Positions 47,447-59,099 of a stretch of DNA of 64,000 bases are shown piece by piece; position 1 is the first letter of the stretch; every line of letters begins with the position of its first letter. The stretch is from Hymenopellis radicata (lineage: Eukaryota > Basidiomycota > Agaricomycetes > Agaricales > Physalacriaceae): positions 1-64,000 of the forward strand of contig JADNRX010000011.1 of assembly GCA_015501595.1 (NCBI GenBank), written 5' to 3'. A program made the translations under genes and the position numbers. The notes under the pieces are model-generated. The model was not told the DNA's origin. It did not search any database and worked only from the letters and a program-made list of their open reading frames with translations.

Positions 47447-48228
47447 ATGATTGACATACTCATTCTTGGTGCTGGCTGGACATCCACCTTTCTCATTCCG
47501 CTGTGCGAAGCGGAAGGCGTCTCTTACGCTGCTACTACGCGCAGCGGCTCCAACTCTACGATTTCCTTCAATTTTCCGGACGATGCAGATTTCAGCAAGC
47601 TCCCAGACGCCCGAACGGTGCTGGTTACATTCCCCTTACAGAAGGGATGGTCTGCCCGTCTTATTGATGGGTATGGAGAGACGCAGACTGGATAGCGCTG
47701 GGAACGACGAGCATATGGGGAGCCGACGGTTGGAGTGACAGACACACTCCGTATACAAAAACGGATAGAGCGCTCGCAGAGGATGAGTTTCCTGGCACAG
47801 TGCTCTGCCTTTCAGGCCTCTGGGGCGGGCCGCGTAATGCACGCAGATTTGTCTTACAAGCGGCGGCTAGTAAGGCGGCATTAGAAGCAAAAGTACCCAT
47901 TTCTACCTGTCAACTTCGCTTTTAATCCGACTGATTTTGTCATTAGGATAGCTTGCATCTCATTCATGGGCAGGATGTCGCTCGTGCCATCTTAGCTGTC
48001 CACCGCAAGCCATCTCCAGGTCGATGGTTACTCACAGATGGCCGTGTCTATGATTGGTGGGAGCTCGCGAGCGCTTGGTCTCCGGAACACGCAGGCTGGG
48101 TCCGTGAGTTGATGAAGCAGCACGGAATACGGGCGCTTCCTCGTGATACGGGGCTATTGCGACGGATGTTGGACTCGAGCGAGTTCTGGGAAACTCATGG
48201 CATCGAGCCGGAGAAAGCGAGGGTATAG
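47447..48228 (+). CDS. NAD(P)-binding Rossmann protein, atypical SDR/epimerase-like; frameshift
   Basis: The start MIDILILGAGWTSTFLIPLC carries the GxGWTSTFL nucleotide-binding motif of the YeeZ-like atypical SDR group. The first frame ends at 47695 (GETQTG-stop). One base away the conserved WIALGTTSIWGADGWSDRHTPY…FPGTVLCLSGLWGGPRNARR follows, then a GTACCC...TTAG intron (about 47892-47947), and DSLHLIHGQDVARAILAVH…GRWLLTDGRVYDWWELA to 48228. Apart from one break near 47680-47695 the gene looks functional. Substrate unknown. Confidence 0.75.
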
Positions 48229-48596
48229 ACAATCAAAAAGCCAGCGAGTCGGAGTAAGATTCTAGGTTTTCGCTCCGCCGGCGAGCGCGTTTGCATCCAT
48301 AATGAATCTCGTGATTCCAAGTCCGTGAATCGTTGGCACGCCATCAACTAAAAGTTCGCTCTAAGTTGGAGCGCGGTCGGGACTCGAATAAAACCGTCCT
48401 ATTGACAGTGAAATCTGACATATGCTCCGTCAGCTAGGTGGAGATATTAGAAATATCTCGGTCTTCTTTTGTCATAGCCCCGAGAGCCCCCGATGCGGCT
48501 GCGTGACGTCGACCTCCAAAAATCGTACTTAAACGATGATTAAGAGGTATGTAGGGTTCAGAATTCTCTCTTGATCACTTTTGAGTGCCAGCAATC
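48229..48596. promoter_or_regulatory. Intergenic, upstream of the reductase gene
   Basis: About 370 bp, no coding sequence. It presumably holds the terminator of the preceding gene and the promoter of the next. Confidence 0.4.
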
Positions 48597-49988
48597 ATGA
48601 CTAAACAACTTGTTCTTGTCAGTATTGTCGTCTATTCCTTTCTATCCAACTGACAGTTCTTCAACTTGAGGTAACCGGAGTATCTGGTTATGTGGCTTCC
48701 TATGTTGTCGATGTTCTAATCAAAGAGGGTTACGCCGTACGAGGGTTCGTCTATCACATCGCGGCGCATCTTCTTCCTTACTAATGTGACTGCAAAGGAC
48801 TGTACGCTCCGGAAAACTTGACGCCCTCAGAACCGCCCCAATTTCAACCAAGAATTCCGACAAGTTTTCTGTCGTAGCAATCGATGATGTGGCGACAGCC
48901 GACTTTACCGAAGCTCTGAAAGGTAGCGTGTGACCTCAGATTGTTAAATTGCCCACGTTTAATTTTGTTCCAAGATGTCAATGCAGTTATCCATGTGGCT
49001 TCACCGCTCGCTGGGAACGGTACACCCACCGAGACCTTAAACGTGAGTGGCGAAATACGCGCTTGACACGCCACATTGTGACATGTGACATAGAGCGCTA
49101 GGAACGGTACCCTCAATGTTCTACGTCAAGCTACCGCACAAGGAATTTATAAAGTCGTGGTCACCAGTAGCTGGGGTGCTGCCCTAGATCGTGAGAGATC
49201 TGATACTTGTACCGCTTTCGGTCTCATTCAACCTCCATGCAGCCACTATGGATGATGTCTACAACGGTGTTACTTACACAGCCGATAGTATGCATCCATT
49301 CTTTGTTCTCCATCCCACCATCGTGGCTGACGATTGTGTGTAGGCTGGGGGAAGGTCGATGAGAACGACTTCCTCAACGGGACACACTCGCCATTCTGGA
49401 GCTACCTTGCTGCCAAGATCTTTGCTGAGAAAGCAGCATGGGAATTCGCCAAATCCAACCCTTCCCTTGATCTTGCCACCAGTAAGCTTTACACTAATAT
49501 TCTTCAGACGACCCTGACGCGTATCTGCAGTCAACCCCCCATTCATCTATGGTCCGCTCAATCTTGATTTCCCTCTCCCGACCGTGGACCGTCTTGGCCC
49601 GAACATGCGCCTTCACGCACTGATCTCCGGTGAACCTGGCAGGCCTCTGGGCCCGCAAGTGCCGCCTTTCTATGTCGATGTTCGAGACGTTGCTTTAGCA
49701 CACGTGCGCGCACTGTCCGTACCTCCCGCCGAGTATAAGCGCTATCTCGTCTCTGCTGGACATTTTACCTTCAAAGAAGCCGTGAACTATATTGCGGACG
49801 CCCATCCAGAACTCAGGCCGCGTTTGCCATCGCTTGAGGGCGCGGTACCACTTGCTGGCAATCTGTCCACAATTGATGCCAGCAAAGCCGCAGTGGATCT
49901 CAAGTTGACGAATTATATTCCGTGGCAGAAGATGGTTGATGATGCTGTTACCTCTATGGTCAAATCGGAGAACAATCTGAAGTTGTAA
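48597..49988 (+). CDS. NAD(P)-dependent reductase, extended SDR (dihydroflavonol-reductase/Gre2-like)
   Basis: Eight exons can be joined in frame: a 21-nt first exon (MTKQLVL), then VTGVSGYVASYVVDVLIKEGYAVRG (nucleotide-binding GxxGYxA), TVRSGKLDAL, DVNAVIHVASPLAGNGTPTETLN, NGTLNVLRQAT…KVVVTSSWGAALD (catalytic Ser), SWGKVDENDF…PFWSYLAAKIFAEKAAW (YxxxK), NPPFIYGPLN, and the C-terminal domain to TAA at 49986. The active-site order Ser…YxxxK fits extended SDRs that reduce ketones or aldehydes with NADPH. Introns are 48-90 nt and all junctions keep frame, in contrast to several neighbours. Substrate not predictable. Confidence 0.87.
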
Positions 49989-50091
49989 TCAACAAGAAGG
50001 ATATACACAAGCTTATTTATCTTTGGGAATCATAATACAACACGATAGAACGTCCTTGGTTTCCAGATGAATATATGCTAGAGCGATGACA

Positions 50092-50773
50092 TCACAAAGC
50101 GAGCCAGGCGAGAAGACCAGCAACGACGCCCATAACCATCGGAGCTCCTAAGATTACAGCTGCATTGCTCGTACTGCTGGAGCTGGCGGAAGCGGAAGCG
50201 GAAATCTGGGACGAACTGCCAGCAGCTTTGGTCGTGCCAAATCCACTACTGGGGGTCGAAGTGTGCGAGCTAACAGAAATGGTTCAGCAAATATTCTTTT
50301 CAGGAAAAGGCGATACCTACATTGTCGGTGTCGCGGTGGCGCCAGTGCCCAACGTGCTGGATGACACGGTCGAGGACGACGTCGACGTAGTAATGACGTC
50401 TTCAATGGCAAAGTCTCCGGTCGTGGTGTACACATCATTGATGTTGGCAATGTTGACGAACTGTATACTGTATCCGTCGCTGTATTTTCTGTCAGCAACG
50501 CCACACTTCATATGGCTTAGGAACGACTCGCCCAGCGGGCACTTCAGGGAAGTTAATTGTACGCGAATTTTCACTGGGATCAACGTTGTTGGCAATTGCG
50601 TACGCGCGGTTGAACGACAAATTTATGAGCTCCATGCTGAACGTTGGGTCGCCGTTTTCGCTGGTCCACGTAATCGTGACGGGCGATGATGAATGGACAG
50701 CGACAGTGGGCTGAGCAACTTGGAGGGCAGCAAAGGCGGCAGGGACAAGGGCGAGGAGAGAGAGCGCGAACAT
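50092..50773 (-). CDS. Small secreted GPI-anchored Ser/Thr-rich protein
   Basis: A signal peptide (MFALSLLALVPAAFAA) is followed by a beta-rich domain of the fungal extracellular Ser/Thr-rich family (LQVAQPTVAV…VTITWTSENGDPTFSMELINLSFNRAYAIANNVD…YSIQFVNIANINDVYTTTGDFAI). A short GTCGTT...CAG intron lies in between. The C-terminal Ser-rich linker (SSSQISASASASSSS) ends in a hydrophobic GPI tail (VMGVVAGLLAWLAL). Such proteins sit in the cell wall; function unknown. Stop at 50092-50094. Confidence 0.83.
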
Positions 50774-51641
50774 GCTGGTGAAAGAGAGTCAACAATGACG
50801 GCCAGAAGCCTGGATCGGCGGGTTTTGTGATCCGTGCACGTGGTTTATGACTTTCCTTCTCTTCGCGTCGTGTCGCACCGCCGAGTCGTACGCAGATTAG
50901 CTGGCAAATGACAGTGTATTGATGTCAAGGGTTATGAGCGCCCCACTTCGACGTGTTCGGGACGTCAATGGGCAGACGGCAAACTGGAAGTATAATCGAT
51001 TCCCGTTCGAGATCCTCATGAAGCCGAGCTCGTCAGACATATTACAGAGAGACAACTTCATTAGAAGCGAGCAAGATAAGGTTGCGGCTGACACCCGGGA
51101 CCGCGAGCGATCGGAAATGTAGTACACACGAGAGTCTAAGAATGCCTACCATGCCACGTCCTGGAATCAATGACCCCATCGAAGTGAGATTGTTCAAACT
51201 TTTAACTCGCCGTAACTTCGAGCCGCTCCTGGTAGCGGAGCGTTTGAGCTGCCTATAAATATAGAAGACAGGCTTCAAGTATGAACACTTCGGAGAATAT
51301 CGCCAGACGAAAATGCTCGAATTCTGTCTAAGGTCGGTTTATCTACCTGCGTATGGAAGCTGAGGATATGGTCAGAAACGAACTGCGCGAGGTTGAGTAA
51401 CACGCCTACTACTTGACCTGAACGTGCTTTCCATCCTACGCCGTGACAAGACTTGAAGTGCTAGACACAATGAGCCGCGACCTGATATCGTTCCAGCAGC
51501 TGAGATGGCACAAGACCAGACGTGGCTGTAGCGCTTCCTGCGTTCACCCCGGCAAAATACAGTTGATATAGACATCCTGACAGAAATACACGAGGCGCGT
51601 CGAACACTACGTTCAACCCATGGTACCCTAAGTTCTACAAA
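50774..51641. other. Intergenic, no gene assigned
   Basis: Only short frames without recognisable motifs. 50774-50890 is presumably the promoter of the GPI-protein gene, and the right part lies downstream of the permease gene. Confidence 0.4.
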
Positions 51642-54053
51642 TCAGTAAATGCGATGACACGAAAAGGTGGTGCATACATCTTCCTTCTCATATAGGGTCC
51701 TGGTGCTCGTTACACCGCTCTCGAGAGATACACCATCATGAGTCTGCATCTCATCCATAGCTTCTTCCGCCAGTATGCAAATGTCGGACATGGCAGAAGT
51801 TGCGGGGAATACCTAAAACCCGTTTTGAGGTTGAAACATCGTATTCGAGGCGCCGCGAAGCATACCAGGTTTAGCACATAATAGGTTATGAAGCCCATTG
51901 CAAAGCCGATCAACCAAGCGGCCTTGTAGGAGTATTTCTAGATGCAGTTGGTCAGAATCTAGAAGTGAGAGCTGCGAAAAACAGCTTGCCAATCCTGCAA
52001 TGTAGATATCCTTGTTCATGATATTCATAAGCCCAGGAAGATTGATAGGAAGCGATATCGCGATTGAAACGAATGCTCGCCAGTTCTGTTGCCCTCAGCA
52101 ATAATCACACCATTATGAAGGCGCACATACCACACCATGGCGATAGCGATACCGCCCCGTAGGTTGGTACAGCTCAGGTATAACATAGCACCTCTTTTTG
52201 ACAATCCAGTAATCTGCGTCCGACGAAGTCTTAGGCGAGCTACTAACATATCACAAACGTAGGCCACATACCGCAGATCATTACACTGACAGCGGGACCC
52301 AAGAATATGCCATCTGCGTTGCCATACAGGTCAGATGATATCAGAGCATAGAATGGAACGACCTAGTACATCCACCCAAGAAATTCAACAAGACTGTCCC
52401 GCTCTGTTGTAGGTTCCAAGGCACACACGCCCAGCCACCCAAGAATGCACAAAGGATAGCACCTCTTCGGAGGTTCAGGTATTTCGGAACGAGTGCAGTG
52501 AACTGGATAATCCTGAGAAGCCATATCGACGAAAGGAGTTAGACGTACATCGTTCGAAACCGCAACACTGTTAGCTGTCGAACGTCATCATTATCGTATT
52601 GAACACAGTCGCGCGGATCTCGTACTGGAAATGTTGGTTCCGATAGTTCCCATTCCAAAGGCGAGCGCCATGAAAAACGCTCCTGCACGACTGTCCCAGC
52701 GAGCGATAATCTATGGCACGACTTTAATAGTTCGTTCATTGAGCAGTAAAACAACGAGCCTTGGTAGGATCCCAAATGTACTCCCCATATACGACGTAAC
52801 TTGCCGAGGTACAAATGATACCAAAGACGGACCACAGAGTGTAACAGACCGGGATGAGCTCATGTCACAGTGAGCTCAGAGCAACAATTGGGGCTGAAGT
52901 GATTTACAATGATCTGCCAATACTGATCCTTCGGGCTGCGCGAGTAGCGCGCAAAGTCCGCAATAGATGCCGCTAGTGTGGTCTTCGAGGACATAGCAGC
53001 ACTATAAAAACGTGAGAAAATGTTTGAAGGGGACATTTAGGCCTCACTTGATGCAGTACATCCAAGCCCACGACCGCGTTGATCCAGAGCTAGAACGTTG
53101 ATTAGAGGCGTCGAGGCGCATAGGTGATGATACTAGTTACATTGTCGCCTTCTGAGAAAATATGGGACCTCCACCGCCTGCACTTCGAACACTCCATCCT
53201 AAAAGCGCAAAGGTCGCGATCGCCATCACTACGGACTTGATAATAAAGAGATAACGCATCCGAACTGGCGGGATGAGCAGGAACGGAAACTGCAAAGAAA
53301 GGGTCGGCATATAGTCATGCCATGTCAATGTAAATACAACACCTCACCTGCAAAATCCAGGCCACTACATACGCCGTCATCCCTTGAGTGGTAATGCCTA
53401 TGCTTTCAGGAATCGTGTTCTTTATGTGCTTGAAGCTCGGCCAGATGGCACCAATCATGACCGCTATACAACTGCTGAGGATCTGAGTGTTGATGCCAAA
53501 GTAGATCAAGCCCAGAACGAGACGCGACACGATGGGGAACCAAGCACCATCTGTCGTTAATGATCCATATATACTCATTGGGGGATGCATGCAGAATACT
53601 CACAAACACCGAAGCTGGCGCGCGCGATGACGGAGAAAGGAATGTGAAGGCGAGCTCCAACGGTCGCATTGGCAGTAAGAGCAACTGAGGAGATGTCAGT
53701 AGTGTTCAGTCAATGAGTTCACAGGTAAAACTTGCTCGAGATGATGAGGTTGCCAATGATAATGCAGGGAATAACCTCACGGTACGACAATCCCAATGCA
53801 ATCATACTACAAACGGTATCAGCACCGAACGGAGATGCGAAGAGGAGGGGGGTTTTCACCTGCTCGCTTGCTGCATGGTTCCAACATTCACCGAATCGCT
53901 AGCCCAATAGAACAAGAACATCCAGTAGCGCCATATCCTGTCACCCGCCAAACTGGGGTCCAAATCCCTGTTACTCTGTAAAAGTCCATTGGGCGGCGAA
54001 AAAGACGACGGTTGGCGCTGGATCGCCCAGGACCAGGCAAGGTTGCTGAACAT
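51642..54053 (-). CDS. NCS1-type uracil/allantoin permease
   Basis: Many-exon minus-strand gene. Family landmarks in order: SNRDLDPS…RIWRYWMFLFYWASDSVNVGTM (TM1 region, near 53950), ALTANATVGARLHIPFSVIARASFGV (53670-53600), GAWFPIVSRLVLGLIYFGINTQI, MIGAIWPSFKHIKNTIPESIGITTQGMTAYVVAWILQ|FPFLLIPPVRMRYLFIIKSVV (53530-53200), an inner segment with TLAASIADFARYSRSPKDQYWQ (near 52940), and late spans with LPINLPGLMNIMNKDIYIAG and AAWLIGFAMGFITYYVLNLVCF (52030-51860). These fit fungal NCS1 transporters (proton symport of uracil, allantoin, cytosine or related compounds). The start (54053) and the last exon are uncertain, and I did not verify every junction. Confidence 0.8.
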
Positions 54054-55181
54054 CGCAGTTAAAGGCCAAGGACAGAGAACGCCATCAGACTGTTATATAC
54101 AAATTGTTCGTCTTCATTTGGGATAGTCCATGGAATATCACATTAAGACGCGATCACCATATTTTGAAATTGTGCTGGATGCCTTGATTTTTCGCCGTGA
54201 ATGCCTGGCAAAGAAGGAGAGTTCAAGTAAGCCAGACAGAAGATAGAGGCATACAACGGCGCGGCCATTATTTCAACAAGCCATTTCGTCAATGTCGTCG
54301 TCGAAGGGAAAAGGTTGACGGTCACATGCACGACATCGGCTAAAAGGCCGAGCGGAGGTCACTTTGATAACTAATATCTGATAAGATTAGATGTACGCAG
54401 TACGATCAGATCCCCGATCTGAATTGTGGCGAACATCGGGGGACCGGTCGATTACGACCACTCGGATCCCGGGCCCGGCAGGGTTACCCCGATCACTGAT
54501 GGCGGGGGTCACCTTTTTTGGGTACACCCCATTTGGGGAACCGCCTTCTGGGCACATATCCTCCTTATTTACACTGTAAAGTAGTCCTACCACTGTTATT
54601 TGAGAAAATTTCTAAGAGCATTGAAAGTTAAGTCATAGTTGAACCAGATCCTCCCCTAAATGTGTTGATTAAGTATGTGTGGAGGTCACCATGAGTCCAT
54701 TTGTGGCGCACTCAGGTGAACACAATGTAATTTTGCCCTACAGAGTCGGCATGATCCCAAAATCACTCTTTAAGCATCACTGAATAATACATAACAGGAA
54801 AAGTAGGTATCTAGGTACAATAGCTCTCTAAAGGATGACAATTGTGAGTGAAATACTACAACCCCCCACCTCGGCAGTGCGACTTGGCCAATTTCGGAAG
54901 AATTCGTGCTCGGGGACTTCTATTTCGAGTCAGGTTCCCGCCGTGACATCATTTTCCCATCAATGATCCAACTAACCCTGGATCTGAGTGGTCGTAATCG
55001 ACCTATGACTCGGCGAACATCATACTTGGCAAGCTGTTCGGGAAGAAGACAGCCTGTAGCAAAGAGTTTTGAAGTCGAACTCTATTCTGCCCATGTCGCA
55101 AACTCATAAATGTCCCAAGAACCTCATAAGATCTATGTAATATAAATCGTGTACAACGTCCAGATAGCAAATGATTATCAG
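54054..55181. other. Intergenic region with a GC-rich hairpin-prone patch
   Basis: No gene assigned. 54400-54560 is rich in CCC/GGG runs (ggatcccgggcccggcag; gggggtcaccttttttgggtacacccc). It shares GACCACTCGGAT with the hairpin at 11075 in insert B, so it may be a fragment of a related element. The rest is AT-rich. Confidence 0.4.
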
Positions 55182-56079
55182 TTAGAAAATGGAATTGATG
55201 ATTCCACTGCCAACAGCGGAGCCTAGAAAGAATTCAGCCATGGTGCGCATAACACTGAAAGGAGGACATACCAGCGCCAAATCCAACACCACCGACGGCC
55301 GAATGAGCCAGCTAAAGTCGTTTGCGTCAGACAGTGAGTTTTAGACAGTTTCTCAACTCACTGTGTTACCCATGCCACCGAATTTACTTTTCTTAGGTTC
55401 TGGTTCAGGCGCCTGCTGTACGACGGGTGGCTGTGGAGCCGGAACCGGAACCGGAGGCTGGTACTGGTACGACGGTTGATATTGCTGCGGTGGCTGATAC
55501 GGCACTTGGTATGCAGGCATGGGAGGCCCGGCGGGTGGAGGGTAATTCATTGGAGGAATATACGGCGTGTAGGACGAAGGTCCACGCTGAGGTGGCGTGG
55601 GAGCAGGAGGATCGCGAGGCAGACGTTCGACATAGTTCGCGGGGAACAGTCCTTCTGAGCCATTATGTCTGCCAGTCCACCAGTCGGCGTTTGTCTCTGC
55701 TACAATCTCAATAATGTCTCCAGCAGAGAAATAAAGGTCATTGGGATCCTGTGCACGCAGTAAGGTTCGATGACAAGTCTCATGCCGGGAAACGCCTCAC
55801 TTTACGATCTTCGTTGTAACCCCAGATTGCACGGGCTTTTGGGAAGGCAGACTGAGGCGGTGCGTACGACGGTACCGGTGTTGGGGGCGGAGGCGGCGCG
55901 CGAATCAAGAGATTTTGAGTGTCGTTTGCGAGGCTGTCGACGTGTGGGTCGGAAGGCGAGGGAAGCTTTGCGATGATTTCCTTAGCGGCTGTGTCTGTGA
56001 GCTGATGCTGAGAGACAAGGAATTCTACGTTAGCCCGTGTCTGAGCAACAATATGGTTGAGAAGAGCAGTAGAGTCCAT
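55182..56079 (-). CDS. SH3-domain protein of the Lsb1/Pin3 type
   Basis: An N-terminal helical domain (MDSTALLNHIVAQTRANVEFLVSQHQLT) is followed by a Pro-rich linker and an SH3 domain (AIWGYNEDRK|DPNDLYFSAGDIIEIVAETNADWWTGRHNGSEGLFPANYVE, with ALYDY-, WW- and PANYV-like motifs). A Pro/Gln/Tyr-rich tail (YQPPQQYQPSYQYQPP) ends …GVGFGAGSAVGSGIINSIF. This is the layout of yeast Lsb1/Pin3, which bind Las17/WASP and actin-patch proteins. The Gln/Pro/Tyr tail is prion-like in composition. Three introns; stop at 55182. An upstream in-frame ATG (MYGQM) could also be used. Confidence 0.8.
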
Positions 56080-56354
56080 TTGGCCGTACATCATGAAGGA
56101 AGAGAACAAAGAATGAATTATTACACGATCCACTTTACGTGACCATGCCTGCCGTGTTCATCTCGGACCGCTTATCCAATCATGGGCGCTTTCTGGATGG
56201 CTCTCAGACCTGCAATTCGCTGGTAATAGTAATTCTGGGGAACTCTGGATATTTCATATCTTGTCGGCCGGGCTTATCTTTATCGACGTCCTTGATAAGG
56301 AGAACATATATAACACGCCCTGAAATTCTCTGAACATACTGCCTATCATATATC

Positions 56355-57501
56355 ATGTCTGATCAACCTGTTGTCATCTCAATAACCGATGCTGAACGCG
56401 GCGAAGGCAAGTATTCGAAGACTAACTTACGAAGAGCCATCGAGAGCTTGAACCGCGATGGTGCTGTGTATCTCGCTAACATTGGTACGGTTCCTTTAAT
56501 TATGTACTTCTTTTCTAACAACCGTACAGTCGATCCTGCGCATGTGGAACAAATACGCCTTCATATGCTTGAAGAGGCAAAGATTCTGAAGGCCCAGAAG
56601 GGTGATGATGTTGCCAACTACAATCAGGGCGTCGCGAGTAAGTCATGAACAGGCCCAGACGAAGAGTTTAGCTGACTTAGTCTATCAGCAAACTTTATCC
56701 AGGCACCTCCTCTGACCACTCGTTCACTCTTCTTCGAAGATGTATACGCCAATGCCTTCGTTCATCAAGTCGTGTCCTTTTATCTCGGTAAAAAGGCGTT
56801 CAAATGATTTATGCTCATTCTTATCGAGTACAGGACCTCGTCCTGCTTGGACGTTTATCACGGGTAACAATGCCAACAAGCTGACCACCGAGCGTCAGAC
56901 TGTCCACAAGGATAGCGCCTTCATACACCCTCTTGCACCCTCGATGATTATCGCCAACTTCCCTCTGAGCGATTTTTCTGCTGCGAACGGATCCACCGAA
57001 TTTTGGCTTGGCTCGCACGCTACCACTACACCGAGCGAACAAATATGGCGCGTCCCGTATCCAGCCACACGCATTCCAGAATGCTTCATCCTTCCCGAAT
57101 TGGTTGAAGCACGTCGAAAGGTCAGACCTCCGATTCAAATCGAATGCAAGCCTGGAGGCGTTCTTCTCCGCGACCAGCGTATCTGGCACGCCGGTATGCC
57201 AAATCCCAGCGATGAGGATAGGATCATGCTCGCTATGATGTTCAGCGCTTCTTGGTACCCTAACGATCGTAAATTCAAGGTGAGGTTGGCTACGGCTATC
57301 CAGATAGATTTCTGAGGTATTGGTTAGCTCCCTCATTTCGCTCGTGAGATCATGGAGGCGAAACAACTGGCTATCGATGTTCAGGCTGACTACGTCGATG
57401 AAGAAGAGTGTGCGGCGACCATGCATCAATTTGGCCTGGGAATTCAGCCATCTGATCCCAACTATCGCAGTCTTTGGGAAGAAAGTCAGAAAGCGGAGTG
57501 A
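56355..57501 (+). CDS. Phytanoyl-CoA dioxygenase (PhyH) family protein
   Basis: Exons start at 56355 (MSDQPVVISITDAERGEGKYS…DGAVYLANI) and continue with VDPAHVEQIRLHMLEEA, NFIQAPPLTTRSLFFEDVYANAFVHQVVSFYLG, then the core GPRPAWTFITGNNANKLTTERQTVHKDSAF. The HxD iron ligands are in VHKDSAF, the distal His is in IWHAGMPN, and the oxoglutarate-binding Arg is in DRIMLAM. The last exon after a 52-nt intron ends …NYRSLWEESQKAE at 57499-57501. These residues fit a Fe(II)/2-oxoglutarate oxygenase; the substrate is unknown, and many fungal members act in secondary metabolism. Confidence 0.85.
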
Positions 57502-57670
57502 AGCTGTATGCCAACTGTACTTTTACTTAGATACATTGTTGTAAGTAAGTACTTAAGTATTAAAGTAAGTAACAGTCAACGAATTTGTTCGGCAACGAGC
57601 CGACGATCGCCATTTCGCTTTCGGCAACAGAGTACTTGCCGCTCGCTTCCCTCCTTACCCTCTTACCTTC

Positions 57671-58024
57671 ATGGCGGACAGCCTCGCAGATGCATGCACT
57701 CCTTTGAAACGCTCTTATGATACCTGCTTTAATGCCTGGTTTGAAGGCTACCTGGAACCAGCCGTCGCTGCCGGCTCTGTCGGTGCCAAAGAACGCGAAG
57801 AGTATTCCAAGCAAAAAGCTCAAGAGTTCGAAGCCAACTGCGGTAAATTGTGGGTGTCGTACAAGGCCTGCGTGCAGGTATGTCCTTACACGTTGATCAT
57901 TGCGTGTCTCATACAGGATCTTTTGCAGAATGCGCTAAAAGAGAACGGACTCGATCACCTACTCCAGCAGACGCGCGAGGAGCACCCCATGAAGGAACCG
58001 GTGACACCGAGCGTGTCCAAATAA
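57671..58024 (+). CDS. MDM35: Mdm35 (TRIAP1 ortholog), mitochondrial intermembrane-space protein
   Basis: Two exons: 57671-57877 and 57929-58024, giving 100 residues. It has the twin CX9C motif: Cys-TPLKRSYDT-Cys near residue 10-20 and Cys-GKLWVSYKA-Cys near 57-67. Family-typical FNAWFEGYL sits between them. This arrangement is folded by the Mia40 relay. Mdm35 binds Ups1/Ups2 and permits phospholipid transfer across the intermembrane space. Retaining the intron would add an in-frame segment (VCPYTLIIACLIQDLLQ), because the 51-nt intron has no stop and is a multiple of three. Alternative splicing or retention would therefore be silent to nonsense decay. Confidence 0.93.
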   Translation: MADSLADACTPLKRSYDTCFNAWFEGYLEPAVAAGSVGAKEREEYSKQKAQEFEANCGKLWVSYKACVQVCPYTLIIACLIQDLLQNALKENGLDHLLQQTREEHPMKEPVTPSVSK

Positions 58025-59099
58025 CCTGTCGTTGCAGTACAATTCTCGTGTATCAATAGGTGTGTCCCTAGTTCCATATCATAATCCTGGTTGACCATTT
58101 CATAGTCTTCAGTTATCTCCACTCACTCTTGTATTGTACCTAAGCGCCATACTCTATGAGCCATCATCAACGCGTATCTTCAGAAGCCTGCGTGAATGTT
58201 TCAGTGATCCGAGGCCCCATTACCATCCGTCATTAAAGCGTTAACATTCTCCGGACCGTCTAGTGGCTCCCTCGAATACTGTTGTATTGGCGGTCACTGT
58301 CGAGCAAGGCATCTTAGGTACCATCTAAGGACCATTCCGCCCGATGACTGGTTGAGATACGTCCTGCTTACCGCGATGACCTCGTCGTTTCTACGGAATT
58401 TCCACCTGTTAGAGCACATGCCGTGAGTCAGTTCGTGAGTCGTGGGACGTATTACAGACATATTCGGCAACTCGTACTCATGAAGGACGCGATGAATTGT
58501 TAGGTTTTGGTTGGATCGCATCTAACGATATGATCCATTCGCTTTGACACTCCCGTGACCCTTTTCGTGCGCCCGGACCGGTTTGGCCTCCCAGCAGTAC
58601 TCTTCCCCAACCTTCGCGCTTCTGGCGGCTCATGACTCCAGTATAGAATCACGCTTCTATCTACTAGTGCATCTCGCGCGACGAGGCCAGTCTCGTGCTC
58701 ACTGGCCCCTCCGGAACTCCAAGTTTCCAAGGCACCATTTCAAGTCAAGTCTTCCGAACTTCTTGCCAAATTTGCTATCGTAGGCAAGATCTTACTGAAT
58801 CACTGTGAGCTCGGCTTCCCTTAAGCATTCTTCCGTCTTCGTCACGATGCTCTCAAGGTCTGATGTCTGGTTGCCAACAGGTAGTGGTCTCTCTGGAGAC
58901 GCTGGTCTATTCTGTCTTTCATTGCTATCGGGGACGACGGCATTCGTTTATAAATCCTCATAGCACCTGTCTCATCACTTCCATATGGCGGCTCCTTCGC
59001 TGCATACAATTTCCATCATTGACCACAAGTCTCCGCAATGCTAAAAATATATCACTGCTATAAGATGTGAGTAATTTTTGTCTTTGTAGCCAAGGCAGG
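58025..59099. other. Intergenic, no gene assigned
   Basis: About 1.07 kb with only short frames lacking motifs. A possible 5'-UTR intron (GTGAGTAATTTTTGTCTTTGTAG, 59067-59089) ends just upstream of the carboxypeptidase ATG. Confidence 0.4.

Noticed and set aside
48240..48400. GC-rich stretch screened for a tRNA
   Set aside because: No consistent acceptor, D, anticodon and T arms could be paired.
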